Assembly (NCBI GenBank): GCA_963835135.1
Contig: CAWIEF010000005.1
Location: 806,001-870,000 of the forward strand
From: JAVVHH01 sp963835135
GTDB taxonomy: Bacteria; Pseudomonadota; Alphaproteobacteria; Acetobacterales; Acetobacteraceae
Direction of reading: 5' to 3'
DNA length: 64,000 bases
Part shown: positions 1-8,354 of the stretch, piece after piece
Layout: each line of letters opens with the position of its first letter
Numbering within the stretch: position 1 is the first letter of the stretch
Notes under the pieces: model-generated
Databases searched by the model: none
The model's input: the letters and a program-made list of their open reading frames with translations, nothing else
What the model was told of the DNA's origin: nothing
Program-made: the position numbers and the translations under genes

Positions 1-2086
1 CCAGCGCTGCCAACTTCTCTGCAAGGAGCCCCGCCACTTGGTCGCCTTCGATGCCATCAGGCAGCGCATCAGCGAAGTCACCTGCGATCAACACCATCTC
101 AAGCGGCGCAATGTTTGCTGCCGGGCTGGCCAGCAGGGCGCGGAACACGCCGGCCTTCAAGTCCGCGATCTGAGCTCTTGCATCGGGGAAGATCGACTCA
201 GTTTGCCGCAAGCCATCAAGCGACGCTCGCCACTGCCCGGCTTGCGTCCGGAGCGCGGCGACCCGCAGCCGGACTGCCAACTCCCGCGTGTCACCCCGCC
301 ACCTGACAGTCTGCCGTTCCAACTGTTCCGCAGTTTGAACGGGAGTGGATCGGCCGACGCTCAGCTTCAGTTCTGCGGCGGCGATCGCCGCCCGCACGGA
401 GTCCCGCTCATCTCGCCCGTTCTCGATGTCGGCAAGCGCCGCTAGTGCTGGCTCGATATCCCCGTCATGTGCAAGCTTCAGCGCTCGTGCCAGAGCGAGG
501 GGCGCGCCCTGCATGTCTGCGGTCGGAACGTCCGCCCCGTTCTCCGCGGCGGCTTCTAGCACGGTGGGTGCGATGTGCCGCAAAAGTGCTTCCGGGTAAG
601 CGAACAGCAACGGCCACGCGCCAGCCAGAGCCGGTGCGGGCTTGCCTAGATCTGCGTCACGGATCCCGCGCCACAGCGCGATGTCGCCACCGGTCGGCAG
701 CGCCGGGTCGTCGAGACCGGCAGCCTCCGACGGACGGCCTGCCAGGACAGCGGCGACGCCCGTGAGCGCCGCCGCGCTTGGATCGCGGGCCACCGCCGGA
801 TCCTCCGCTGCCGCCAGCCCGAGCAGTGCCTCCGCCTCCGCCGACATCCCCAGCGCGAGCATGGTGCGCGCCGCCGCGACCCGGTCCGGTCCGCGAGCCC
901 GCGGGGCGGCCGCGGCGGCGCTCGCCATCTGTGCGTTGAGCTGCCGCAGCAACACGGCCGTCGGCGCCACCGGGATACTGAACTGGTTGTGCTGCGGCAC
1001 CGAGGCCACGGCGTTGGTCGCGGCCTTATCGGCCGTCTCGAGAAGGTAGCCGGCGGTCGAGGCTTTCAGATCGATCTGGTCCGAGCTGGTCTCCAGCACC
1101 ACCCCAAGCCACGTGGGCCGCAGCACGTAACCCGGCGCAGCACGCGCCACATCGACCCGTGCGTGAGTACCATCCGTTTGACGAGTGGTGCCGATCAGCA
1201 TCGTCTGCCCCGACACCGCGTCGCTCACCGCCATCACCCGCCCGGGTTTTGCGACTTGAAACCGGACGCCAAGTGGGGTCGCCACGGTGATGGCAGCCGA
1301 TCCCGTCGGCGCTTGGATCGTTACGGTAAGCGTGCCGTCGGACCGGGTCACCGCCAGCGCGTCGTCCTCGGCAAGCGGCACGGTCATCACGACCCCGCGC
1401 TGAGCCGGCTCGATTGTTGGCTTCACCGTTGCCTCTTCAGCGTCGACCAGTGTGACCTGATCGTCGAATATGACAACGCCTGTGCCCCCTCTCCGAAAGG
1501 ACGCCACGCCAGTGTCGGCAGCGGCAGTGACGGTGAAGGCGCGGTCAGCTGCGTGCGATGCCTCGCTTGCAGTTGCTGGTTCAGTTGCCGCTTGTCGGGG
1601 CGCGGCCAGCGGTTCGGGCGTTTCGACGGCGGCCGGGGCAGCAGGCGCAGCGGGGTGAGAGACTGCCTGTTGCGCGGCTCTCGACGTTGCAGCCGACTTG
1701 CTCGGATTGGCGTGCGACGCAAGCACGGGAAGCGATTTCGGCGCGCGCGATAAGGGGTCCAGGATCCGTAAGACAAGCACCCGTTTGCCCTGATACCATC
1801 TCAAGCGGGAGCCGGGCAGCACGGTCAGCCTCGCGCTGCCGAGGCCACCAACCATGGAAACGACGTTGCGGGGCACGTTGTCCGGGGTCGCGACGTCTAG
1901 GCCAGCGGGCACCGCGACGTCGATCCGGGTCCCATGCTGGCGCACGGCCACCGCGGCGCCGGGCTCGAGCGGTATGGCGACCCGGCCGAAACTCTTGTCG
2001 TCGTTGACATGTACCAGGGCCTGTTCGGCTTGGACTGGTACGGATGCGAGCAGCGCGATGCAGATCGCAAGGACGAGCCTCATCAT
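1..2086 (-). CDS. Large secreted alanine-rich protein next to motE, partial (runs off left edge)
   Basis: The frame is open from an ATG at 2086 to the window edge, giving at least 695 residues. It starts with a signal peptide (MMRLVLAICIALLASVPVQA), so the protein is probably periplasmic. Residues from about 180 to 350 read as beta-rich segments, after an Ala/Pro-rich linker. From about residue 380 onward the protein is Ala/Leu-rich and helical, with spacing that resembles degenerate TPR repeats. The start overlaps the stop of the motE-like gene (ATGA), so it is the last visible gene of the fliL-fliM-DUF6468-motE run and probably has a flagellar or motor-associated role; that role is inferred from position only. 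I do not recognise a named family. The C-terminus lies outside the window. Confidence 0.75.
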   Translation of the reverse strand, partial: MMRLVLAICIALLASVPVQAEQALVHVNDDKSFGRVAIPLEPGAAVAVRQHGTRIDVAVPAGLDVATPDNVPRNVVSMVGGLGSARLTVLPGSRLRWYQGKRVLVLRILDPLSRAPKSLPVLASHANPSKSAATSRAAQQAVSHPAAPAAPAAVETPEPLAAPRQAATEPATASEASHAADRAFTVTAAADTGVASFRRGGTGVVIFDDQVTLVDAEEATVKPTIEPAQRGVVMTVPLAEDDALAVTRSDGTLTVTIQAPTGSAAITVATPLGVRFQVAKPGRVMAVSDAVSGQTMLIGTTRQTDGTHARVDVARAAPGYVLRPTWLGVVLETSSDQIDLKASTAGYLLETADKAATNAVASVPQHNQFSIPVAPTAVLLRQLNAQMASAAAAAPRARGPDRVAAARTMLALGMSAEAEALLGLAAAEDPAVARDPSAAALTGVAAVLAGRPSEAAGLDDPALPTGGDIALWRGIRDADLGKPAPALAGAWPLLFAYPEALLRHIAPTVLEAAAENGADVPTADMQGAPLALARALKLAHDGDIEPALAALADIENGRDERDSVRAAIAAAELKLSVGRSTPVQTAEQLERQTVRWRGDTRELAVRLRVAALRTQAGQWRASLDGLRQTESIFPDARAQIADLKAGVFRALLASPAANIAPLEMVLIAGDFADALPDGIEGDQVAGLLAEKLAAL

Positions 2087-2760
2087 TTTTGCCCTTGTTC
2101 CTTTGCCTCGAGCTTGGGCACAGCGTTGGCCTGGGTGCGGAACTGAGCCAATTGCGACGTCGCCGCGCGAGCGCGCTCAGGCGTCATGGCGGCCAGGATC
2201 GGCGCTGCCTTGGCGTCCTTCATCCGGTCCAGAACCGGGATCATGACCGCGCTGTCGAGCTCGTTGAAGATGGCCGCGGCGTCGCGGGGCCGCATGTCCT
2301 CGTAGGTGCGCACCAAGCCGCGCCAGTTCGCCTCCTGGCGATCCTGACGATCCTTCTCCAACTGCTCCAGCTTCGCTTGGAGCGTCGTCAACTGTTGGAC
2401 GCGCTCGGTCAGCCGGCGCTCGGCAGCCGTTTGGATCGCCTCGCGCTCTTCGAGCCGGGCCGCTCGCGCCTCCAGTTCCTTGCGCCGGGCCCGCAGGTCC
2501 TGCAACGCGGCCTTCTCGGCATCACTGATGGCGGGCTCGGCTGCAGCGACAGGTGGCGGCGCCACCGGGGCGGCAACGGCGGCCGGTTTAGCCCCGCTCT
2601 CCGCGGCCAGCTTGGCTTCGGCTTTCTCGGCCGCACCATGGGTGCTGGCCCGCGCCGAAGACGAGAGGCCGAACTCGTGGACGAGGCCGACGGTCTTCAC
2701 GCCGACGAGCAGCATCATCACCACAATGGCGCAGGGGAGTGGACGCGCATCGCGCATCAC
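2083..2760 (-). CDS. motE: MotE-like flagellar protein (MgtE intracellular N-domain type)
   Basis: The protein has 225 residues. An N-terminal membrane anchor (about residues 8-25) is followed by an Ala/Pro-rich linker, a strongly charged coiled coil (about residues 85-150), and a C-terminal helical domain with the segment YEDMRPRDAAAIFNEL. That segment is typical of the MgtE-N-like domain of MotE, a periplasmic chaperone of the stator-associated protein MotC in alphaproteobacteria. The gene overlaps DUF6468 upstream (ATGA at 2757-2760) and the large secreted protein downstream (2083-2086), so it belongs to a tightly coupled flagellar operon. The MotE name rests on domain architecture and context; the specific partner here is unknown. 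Confidence 0.75.
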   Translation of the reverse strand: MMRDARPLPCAIVVMMLLVGVKTVGLVHEFGLSSSARASTHGAAEKAEAKLAAESGAKPAAVAAPVAPPPVAAAEPAISDAEKAALQDLRARRKELEARAARLEEREAIQTAAERRLTERVQQLTTLQAKLEQLEKDRQDRQEANWRGLVRTYEDMRPRDAAAIFNELDSAVMIPVLDRMKDAKAAPILAAMTPERARAATSQLAQFRTQANAVPKLEAKEQGQK

Positions 2761-3200
2761 TGCGCACCCTGCAAGGCGAGGAGCAGGTCCCTTTCAGCCT
2801 TGCTGCGCACCGGCGGCATGACCGGGGCGGACGTGGACACGGCAGGAGGGGCCGTGGAGGCGGCAGGAGCGATCGATCGGCCGGATCGGACCAACTCGTC
2901 GAGCCGGTCGGCAAGCCCCTCACCGCGCTCGATCAGGAGAACCAGGTCATCCTTCAGTGAAGCTCCCTTCTCCAAGCGCTGCCCGAGGAGGTGCGCCGTC
3001 TCGGCGGAAACGGAGTGAAGCCGGCCGATACCGGCCTCGGCCTCGCGGGCGCTGTCGTCGAAACCAGCGATGGCGTCGCCCAACGCAGCGCGGTCGGTTC
3101 GCAGGAGCCGCAGCGCGCGCTCCAAGCGGATCGCATGCACTAAAGTGATGGCCAGTAAGCCAACCAAGATCAGCTCCAGAGCCCAATCAAAACTTCCCAC
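2757..3200 (-). CDS. DUF6468 family flagellar-operon protein
   Basis: The protein has 147 residues and a GTG start two bases after the corrected fliM stop. An N-terminal transmembrane helix (about residues 6-24, LELILVGLLAITLVHAIRLE) is followed by a long amphipathic, coiled-coil-like helix (about 30-105) and a Pro/Ala/Ser-rich tail ending in a short conserved-looking helix (AERDLLLALQGAQ). This matches the uncharacterised DUF6468 proteins found between fliM and motE in alphaproteobacteria. Its function is unknown; a membrane-anchored accessory role at the motor is inferred from context. Confidence 0.75.
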   Translation of the reverse strand: MGSFDWALELILVGLLAITLVHAIRLERALRLLRTDRAALGDAIAGFDDSAREAEAGIGRLHSVSAETAHLLGQRLEKGASLKDDLVLLIERGEGLADRLDELVRSGRSIAPAASTAPPAVSTSAPVMPPVRSKAERDLLLALQGAQ

Positions 3201-3201
3201 G

Positions 3202-4183
3202 TTAGGGCTCCTCGCTCGAGTTAGGCATCATCGACCGGCTCAACGTGTCTTCGATGCGGACGGCGACCTGGTCCTTGCGCCGGCCGACCCGGCCGCCAAA
3301 CAGCGGTATGTTGCCGCATCGAAGCTGGACAGCGCCGCCGGGCCCGGCATTCAGCATGATGCGGCTGCCGACCTTCAGCGACATGACGTCGTTCAGGGAC
3401 ATCACTGTTTCGTCGAGTACCGACGTCCAGCTCGACCTCCGTGCCGCGAAGCTGCTCGGCCAAATGCGTTTCCCAGATGCTGTCCCGGCCGAACTTCTCG
3501 CCCATGAACTGCTGCAGCAGCACTTCCCGCGCCGGTTCCAGCGTCGCGTAGGGCAGCATCAATTCGAACCGCCCCCCGCGATCGTCCATGTCCACGCGGA
3601 AGCGCGCAACGATGGCTGCATTGGACGTTCGGGAGATGGTCGCGAAGCGTGGATTCACCTCGAGGCGCTCGAACTTGATCGTTATGGCGCAGAGCGGATC
3701 GAAGCTCGCCGCGAAATCCCGCAACACGAGTTCGACCAGTCGCTCGACCAGACGGCGCTCGATGGTGGTATAAGGCCGTCCCTCGATCCGCATGGCAGCG
3801 GTCCCACGACGGCCGCCGAGCAACACGTCCACGATCGAGTAGATCAAGGCTGAGTTGATCACCATCAATCCGTAATTGTCCCACTCTTCGATCTTGAAGA
3901 CCGCGAACATCGCCGGAAGCGGGACACTGTTGAGATAGTCGCCAAAACGAAGCGAAAGGATGTTGTCGATCGTGGCTTCGACGTTGTCGCTCGTGAAATT
4001 CCGCAGTGTGGTCGACATGATGCGGATGAGACGATCGAACACGATCTCGAGCATCGGCAGCCGCTCGAACGACACCAGCCCGGAGCTGATGATCCGCTCG
4101 ACTGCCTCACTCTCACTGTTACTCGTTTCGTCGACGCCAAGAAGGCTGTCGATCTCGGCCTGTTCGAGAATGCGATCGCTCAT
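3202..4183 (-). CDS. fliM: Flagellar motor switch protein FliM, interrupted by a one-base insertion
   Basis: FliM forms the middle of the C-ring and binds phospho-CheY. The N-terminus carries the CheY-binding motif (ILEQAEIDSLLG), followed by the CheC-like middle domain (about residues 45-225). The uninterrupted frame continues past residue 250 as Arg-rich nonsense and would stop at 3221. The true C-terminal SpoA/FliN-like domain (VMSLNDVMSLKVGSRIMLN) lies in the next frame and ends at 3202. Removing one C from the CC at 3420-3421 (plus strand) restores ELDVVLDETVMSLNDVM and a 326-residue protein of normal length. The start overlaps the fliL stop (ATGA). Either this is a sequence error or FliM lacks its FliN-binding domain. 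Confidence 0.9.
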
Positions 4184-4686
4184 TGGACCAACAACTCGAC
4201 CAGCAAGACGTCCACGATCTTCGCCGGCGCTGCGGCAATGTTGGTGCGCGAGACCAGTTCCTCCCGCAACCGGTACGTCCCGGCACTCCCGCGCAGCTCC
4301 TCGGGCCGCATCTCTCGCAAATAACCCTGGAACAGATCGACCACGCGCGGCATCGCGTTCTGAACCGTGACCAGATCTTCCTTGCGGCCCAGCTCGAGCT
4401 TCGCCTTGAGCTTGATGTAGGCCGCGCGCCGGTTGCCACTGTTTAGGTTCGCGATCATTTCCGGTAAGTCGATGAACACGGGTGCAGAGGCGGCAGCCGA
4501 GTCGTGACCTTCCGCAGACGCGCCCGCCTCTCCTCTCTCCTTGCCGTGCAGCAAGCCCGGTATGACCCCGGAAAACCAGCCGCCCGCGCCGAGCGCGATC
4601 AGCGCTCCGAGGACGATGAACATAAGCTTCTTCTTACCACCCTTCTTGGCTTCCTTGGGTGTCTCTGCTGCCGCTGTCGCGCTCAT
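4180..4686 (-). CDS. fliL: Flagellar basal body-associated protein FliL
   Basis: The protein has 168 residues. A basic cytoplasmic N-terminus (KKGGKKK) is followed by one transmembrane helix (about residues 21-42) and a periplasmic FliL domain with FIDLPEMIANLNSG and a conserved C-terminal strand (KIVDVLLVELLVQ). FliL surrounds the stator units and supports torque at the inner membrane. It is the first gene of the coupled fliL-fliM-DUF6468-motE run, and the 100-bp gap to the divergent gene at 4787 presumably holds its promoter. Confidence 0.92.
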   Translation of the reverse strand: MSATAAAETPKEAKKGGKKKLMFIVLGALIALGAGGWFSGVIPGLLHGKERGEAGASAEGHDSAAASAPVFIDLPEMIANLNSGNRRAAYIKLKAKLELGRKEDLVTVQNAMPRVVDLFQGYLREMRPEELRGSAGTYRLREELVSRTNIAAAPAKIVDVLLVELLVQ

Positions 4687-4786
4687 TTTGGTGCTCCTGG
4701 CTGGACGGAGCTTGCGCAGATCGTGGTTAACGAAGGCCTAACATAGCGAGATGGAACCGCGTAGCGTCCGCTCACGTTGCGGACAC

Positions 4787-5041
4787 ATGCGTTACTTGAT
4801 GCTCCTCGCCGCCACGCTCGCCGTTTCACCTGCCATCGCGCAGCAGCGGGAATGGACGCCTGCGCCGGTCCCGTCCGTGGGCGCGGGCGATACCGTCATG
4901 CCAGCCGCACGCGCGGGAGCGCCGATCACGAACGATGGTTCGACCCCGTTCAGCAGCGAGCCGACCGGCTCCGTTGCGACTGGCGGGGCGACAAGTCCCA
5001 ATCAGTTCAACGGTGTCGGGACACCTAATCTTTCGAAGTAG
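4787..5041 (+). CDS. Small secreted protein, unknown
   Basis: The protein has 84 residues from the ATG at 4787; an in-frame ATG at 4751 would add 12 residues before the signal peptide and is less likely. It has a clear signal peptide (MRYLMLLAATLAVSPAIAQ) and a mature part of about 65 residues rich in Pro, Gly, Ser and Thr with no Cys, which looks disordered. It is transcribed divergently from fliL. I do not recognise a family. An envelope location is inferred from the signal peptide. Confidence 0.6.
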   Translation: MRYLMLLAATLAVSPAIAQQREWTPAPVPSVGAGDTVMPAARAGAPITNDGSTPFSSEPTGSVATGGATSPNQFNGVGTPNLSK

Positions 5042-5047
5042 CTCGGC

Positions 5048-6235
5048 TCAGCGCGTGTTGCCGGACCAAACGGCGCGGTAGAGGGCAACCACCTCTTCCT
5101 TGTCCGGCGCACGAGGGTTGTTGGCAGGACTGCCTGACGCGATCGCCTGCTCAGCCATGGTTTCGAGGCTGTCCTGCCACTCTGCCGCCTTGATCCCAAA
5201 CTCCGCGGGGCTCGGCACGTCCAACTCGCGGTTGAGCGACTCTAGCCCATCGGCCAGGAGCTCCGCCGCCTCAGCATCGGCGTCATCTGCCGTTGCAAAA
5301 CCGATGGCGCGCGCCGCCGCGGCATAACGGCCCGTCGCGGCCTCGAGCCCGAACCGGGTGATCGTCGGCAGCAACATCGCGTTCGACAAACCGTGCGGCA
5401 CGTGGAACCGCGCACCGATCGGCCGTGACATACCGTGGACCAGCGCCACCGAGCTGTTGGTGAAGGCGATACCCGCCTGCATCGCGCCCAGCATCATCGC
5501 CTCCCGCGCGGCCGCGTTCTGCGGATCTGCGTAGGCCGTGCGAAGGTTGGCCCCGATCAGCCGCATGGCTGCAAGAGCCTGCGTGTCCGAATAGGGGTTC
5601 GCTCGCCGCGACACGAACGCCTCGAGCGCATGCGTCAGACTATCCACCCCAGTATCGGCCGTGATCCGTTTAGGAACGGTAAACGTCAGCTCGTAGTCGA
5701 CGATCGCAGCCAGCGGGAGCGCCGCCATTCCCGCAATCAGCATCTTCTCGCCGCGTTCCGTGTCGGTGATGACCGTGAAGCGGGTCGCCTCGCTGCCCGT
5801 CCCGGCGGTGGTCGGGATGGCGATGACCGGCAGCCCGGCCGCGTCGGCCGCGACAGGGACCTTGAAATCGCGCATCAACGACCCCGCGCCCGTCGAGCGA
5901 CCATGCGCCAGGATCGCCATGGCCTTGGCGGTATCGATCGGTGATCCGCCGCCGAACCCGATCAGGCAATCGTAATCGCGCCCCGACAGCCGCGCCACGC
6001 CCGCCTCGATGACGATGTCCGTCGGCTCCGGGACCGTGTCGCTGAACACGTCGGCCGTCACCCCGGCGGCCGCGAGCGGGTCGAGGCAGCGCCGGACCAG
6101 GCCCGAGCTGACCATGAACGGATCGGTCACGACCAGGGGCCGCGATAGCCCGAGTTTGGCCAGCAACTCGGCCGTCTGCGCCACCGCGCCTCCACCCACG
6201 ACCATGATCCGGGGCGACACGAGGAGTGCGGTCAT
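5048..6235 (-). CDS. Iron-containing alcohol dehydrogenase family protein
   Basis: The protein has 395 residues, the usual length for group III Fe-dependent alcohol dehydrogenases. A Rossmann-like N-domain carries the NAD(P) motif GGGSPIDTAKAM and the glycine-rich segment IPTTAGTGSEATRF. The C-terminal helical domain carries the metal ligands in SLTHALEAF, LVHGMSRPIG and HVPHGLSNAMLLP. The substrate cannot be told from sequence; maleylacetate reductases and other alcohol or aldehyde reductases share this fold. The start at 6235 overlaps the stop of the ABC ATPase gene (ATGA), so the two are coupled; an upstream in-frame ATG at 6454 lies inside that ATPase gene and was rejected. Confidence 0.88.
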   Translation of the reverse strand: MTALLVSPRIMVVGGGAVAQTAELLAKLGLSRPLVVTDPFMVSSGLVRRCLDPLAAAGVTADVFSDTVPEPTDIVIEAGVARLSGRDYDCLIGFGGGSPIDTAKAMAILAHGRSTGAGSLMRDFKVPVAADAAGLPVIAIPTTAGTGSEATRFTVITDTERGEKMLIAGMAALPLAAIVDYELTFTVPKRITADTGVDSLTHALEAFVSRRANPYSDTQALAAMRLIGANLRTAYADPQNAAAREAMMLGAMQAGIAFTNSSVALVHGMSRPIGARFHVPHGLSNAMLLPTITRFGLEAATGRYAAAARAIGFATADDADAEAAELLADGLESLNRELDVPSPAEFGIKAAEWQDSLETMAEQAIASGSPANNPRAPDKEEVVALYRAVWSGNTR

Positions 6236-7314
6236 ACTGCCTCCGGCCGGGCGAGCGCACGGCGCGTGGCGTAGAGTGCGAGGCGTCGCGCAGCCCTCGG
6301 GGCCGGGGTCGCAACCTCGTCGAGGGACGCCGCCGGCGGCAGCTCCTCGGAGCGATGACAGGCGGCCGCATGCGCCGGCGCCAGCGCATGCAGCGCTGGA
6401 TCCTCGACCCGGCAGCGATCGATCACGTAAGCGCATCTGGTGTGGAACCGGCATCCCGGGGGGACATTGGCCGGGCTGGGCACGTCACCGCCGACGACCT
6501 GGACCGTCCGAGCCCGGTGCGGGTCAGGCCGCGGGATCGCGGCCAGCAAGACGCGCGTGTACGGATGACGCGGGTCGCCGAACACCTGAGCCCGGGTGCC
6601 GATCTCGACGATGCGCCCGAGATACATGACCGCGACCCGATCGGCGACGTGCTTCACAACGGCCAGATCATGCGCGATGAAGAGGTAGGACAAGCCCAAC
6701 CGTTGTTGCAGATCCTTCAAAAGGTTCACGACTTGTGCTTGGATCGAGACGTCGAGCGCGCTCACCGGCTCGTCGCACACCACCAGCGCCGGCTCGACCG
6801 CGAGCGCGCGCGCGATCCCAATGCGTTGACGCTGTCCGCCGGAGAACTCATGCGGGTAACGCGCGGCCTGATAGGGCGCGAGACCCACCAGGTCGAGCAA
6901 CTCCGCCACCCGTGCGCGGCGCTGCGGCCGGTCGCCGATCCGATGCACCACCAGCGGCTCCTCGAGGATGTCGCCCACAGTCATGCGGGGGTTCAACGAC
7001 GCAAACGGGTCCTGGAATACGATCTGCATCCGCCGCCGCAAGCGCCGCAGCGCCGAGCCGGTCAGCGCCGTAATATCCTCACCCTCAAACCGCACCGATC
7101 CGGACGTCGGCTCGATCAGCCGCAGCACCAGCCGCGCCGTCGTGCTCTTGCCGCAGCCGCTCTCACCCACCAGCGCCAGCGTTTCGCCACGCCCCAGCGC
7201 GAAGGAAATCCCGTCCACCGCCCGCACCGCCCCGACCTGCCGCGAGAACACGACGCCGCGCCGCATCGGATAAAGTTTGGCGAGATCCTCGACCTCGAGC
7301 AGCGGCCCGCTCAA
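6232..7314 (-). CDS. Oligopeptide/dipeptide-type ABC transporter ATPase (OppF/DppF-like)
   Basis: The protein has 360 residues from a TTG at 7314 that overlaps the stop of the preceding ATPase (TTGA). This start puts the typical N-terminus (LLEVEDLAKLYP) at the beginning; an ATG at 7347 would add 11 unusual residues. Visible motifs are Walker A (GESGCGKST), the Q-loop (IVFQDPFASLNPR), the signature (FSGGQRQR) and Walker B (VVCDEPVSALD). The C-terminal oligopeptide-transporter domain carries the Cys-containing CRFHTRCAYV and CRVEDPAL segments, which in this family can bind an Fe-S cluster. No permease or binding-protein genes for this transporter are present here. Confidence 0.88.
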   Translation of the reverse strand: MSGPLLEVEDLAKLYPMRRGVVFSRQVGAVRAVDGISFALGRGETLALVGESGCGKSTTARLVLRLIEPTSGSVRFEGEDITALTGSALRRLRRRMQIVFQDPFASLNPRMTVGDILEEPLVVHRIGDRPQRRARVAELLDLVGLAPYQAARYPHEFSGGQRQRIGIARALAVEPALVVCDEPVSALDVSIQAQVVNLLKDLQQRLGLSYLFIAHDLAVVKHVADRVAVMYLGRIVEIGTRAQVFGDPRHPYTRVLLAAIPRPDPHRARTVQVVGGDVPSPANVPPGCRFHTRCAYVIDRCRVEDPALHALAPAHAAACHRSEELPPAASLDEVATPAPRAARRLALYATRRALARPEAV

Positions 7315-8312
7315 ACCGCCAGCTCCTCGACCGGCGCGCGGATGCAAGCGGCACTATGCCCCGGCTCGATCGCCCGCAGCGCCGGGTCGACGGTGGTGCA
7401 CTCGGGGGCGGCGAACACGCAGCGCGGATGGAACCGGCAGCCGTCCGGCAACGCAAAGGGCGGTGGGACAGTGCCCTCGATCGCAAGCAAGCGGTCGCGC
7501 TCCTCCTCGATCTTGGGAATGCTGCCTAACAGACCGAGCGTGTACGGATGTTGCGGATCGTCGAAAATGCCCGCACCGCCGCTCCGCTCCACGACCCGGC
7601 CCGCATACATGACCGCGACCTCGTCAGCCGTCTCCGCCACGACGCCCAGATCGTGCGTGATCAGGATGATCGCCATGCCGCTCTGCGCCTGCAGGTCGCG
7701 CAGCAGGTCGAGGATCTGTGCCTGCACCGTCACGTCCAGCGCGGTCGTCGGCTCGTCGGCGATCAGCAGGTCCGGGCTACAGGCCAGCGCCATCGCGATC
7801 ATCACGCGCTGCCGCATGCCGCCGCTCATCTGGTGCGGATAGTCGTCCAGCCGCCCCGCCGCCCCCGGGATGCGAACGCGATCCAACGCTGCCACCGCCC
7901 GCTTTCGCAGCTCCGACGCGGGGCGCGATCGATCATGCGCCCGCATCGCCTCGGTGATCTGGTCGCCGACGGTGAACACCGGGTTGAGCGACGTCATCGG
8001 CTCCTGGAAGATCATGGCGATTCGATTGCCACGAATGTCGCGCATCGCCCGCGGGGCCAGCCCGAGCAGGTCCACCCCGTCGAACGTCACGCGCCCCGCG
8101 GCCACCCGGCCGGGCGGCGGCACGAGCCGCATCACGCTCAGCGACAGCATGCTCTTGCCGCACCCGCTCTCGCCGACGATCCCGAGCGTCTGTCCGCGCC
8201 GAACCTCGAGGCTGACGCCATCGACCGCCGGCACATCGCCCCGCTCGCCGCGGAAGACCGTCCGCAATCCCTCGATCCGCAGCAGCGGCGCACTTCCAGG
8301 CTCAGCATTCAT
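7311..8312 (-). CDS. Oligopeptide/dipeptide-type ABC transporter ATPase (OppD/DppD-like)
   Basis: The protein has 333 residues and starts at the ATG at 8312, 42 bp from the divergent TPR gene. Visible motifs are Walker A (GESGCGKSM), the Q-loop (IFQEPMTSLNP), the signature (MSGGMRQR), Walker B (LLIADEPTTALD) and the H-loop (LITHDLG). The C-terminal domain carries CRFHPRCVFAAPEC, typical of the OppD/DppD subfamily. It should pair with the downstream OppF-like ATPase as a heterodimer. Because binding protein and permeases are missing from both sides, the pair is an orphan or serves permeases encoded elsewhere. Confidence 0.88.
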   Translation of the reverse strand: MNAEPGSAPLLRIEGLRTVFRGERGDVPAVDGVSLEVRRGQTLGIVGESGCGKSMLSLSVMRLVPPPGRVAAGRVTFDGVDLLGLAPRAMRDIRGNRIAMIFQEPMTSLNPVFTVGDQITEAMRAHDRSRPASELRKRAVAALDRVRIPGAAGRLDDYPHQMSGGMRQRVMIAMALACSPDLLIADEPTTALDVTVQAQILDLLRDLQAQSGMAIILITHDLGVVAETADEVAVMYAGRVVERSGGAGIFDDPQHPYTLGLLGSIPKIEEERDRLLAIEGTVPPPFALPDGCRFHPRCVFAAPECTTVDPALRAIEPGHSAACIRAPVEELAV

Positions 8313-8354
8313 GGTGCCATTAAGGCCCCGCACCCCCCACCGCGCAACGGCCCC

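Noticed and set aside
7548..8354. An N-terminal extension of the TPR protein from 7548.
   Set aside because: The extension lies antisense to the OppD-like gene and has His/Arg-rich shadow composition; the family start is at 8355.
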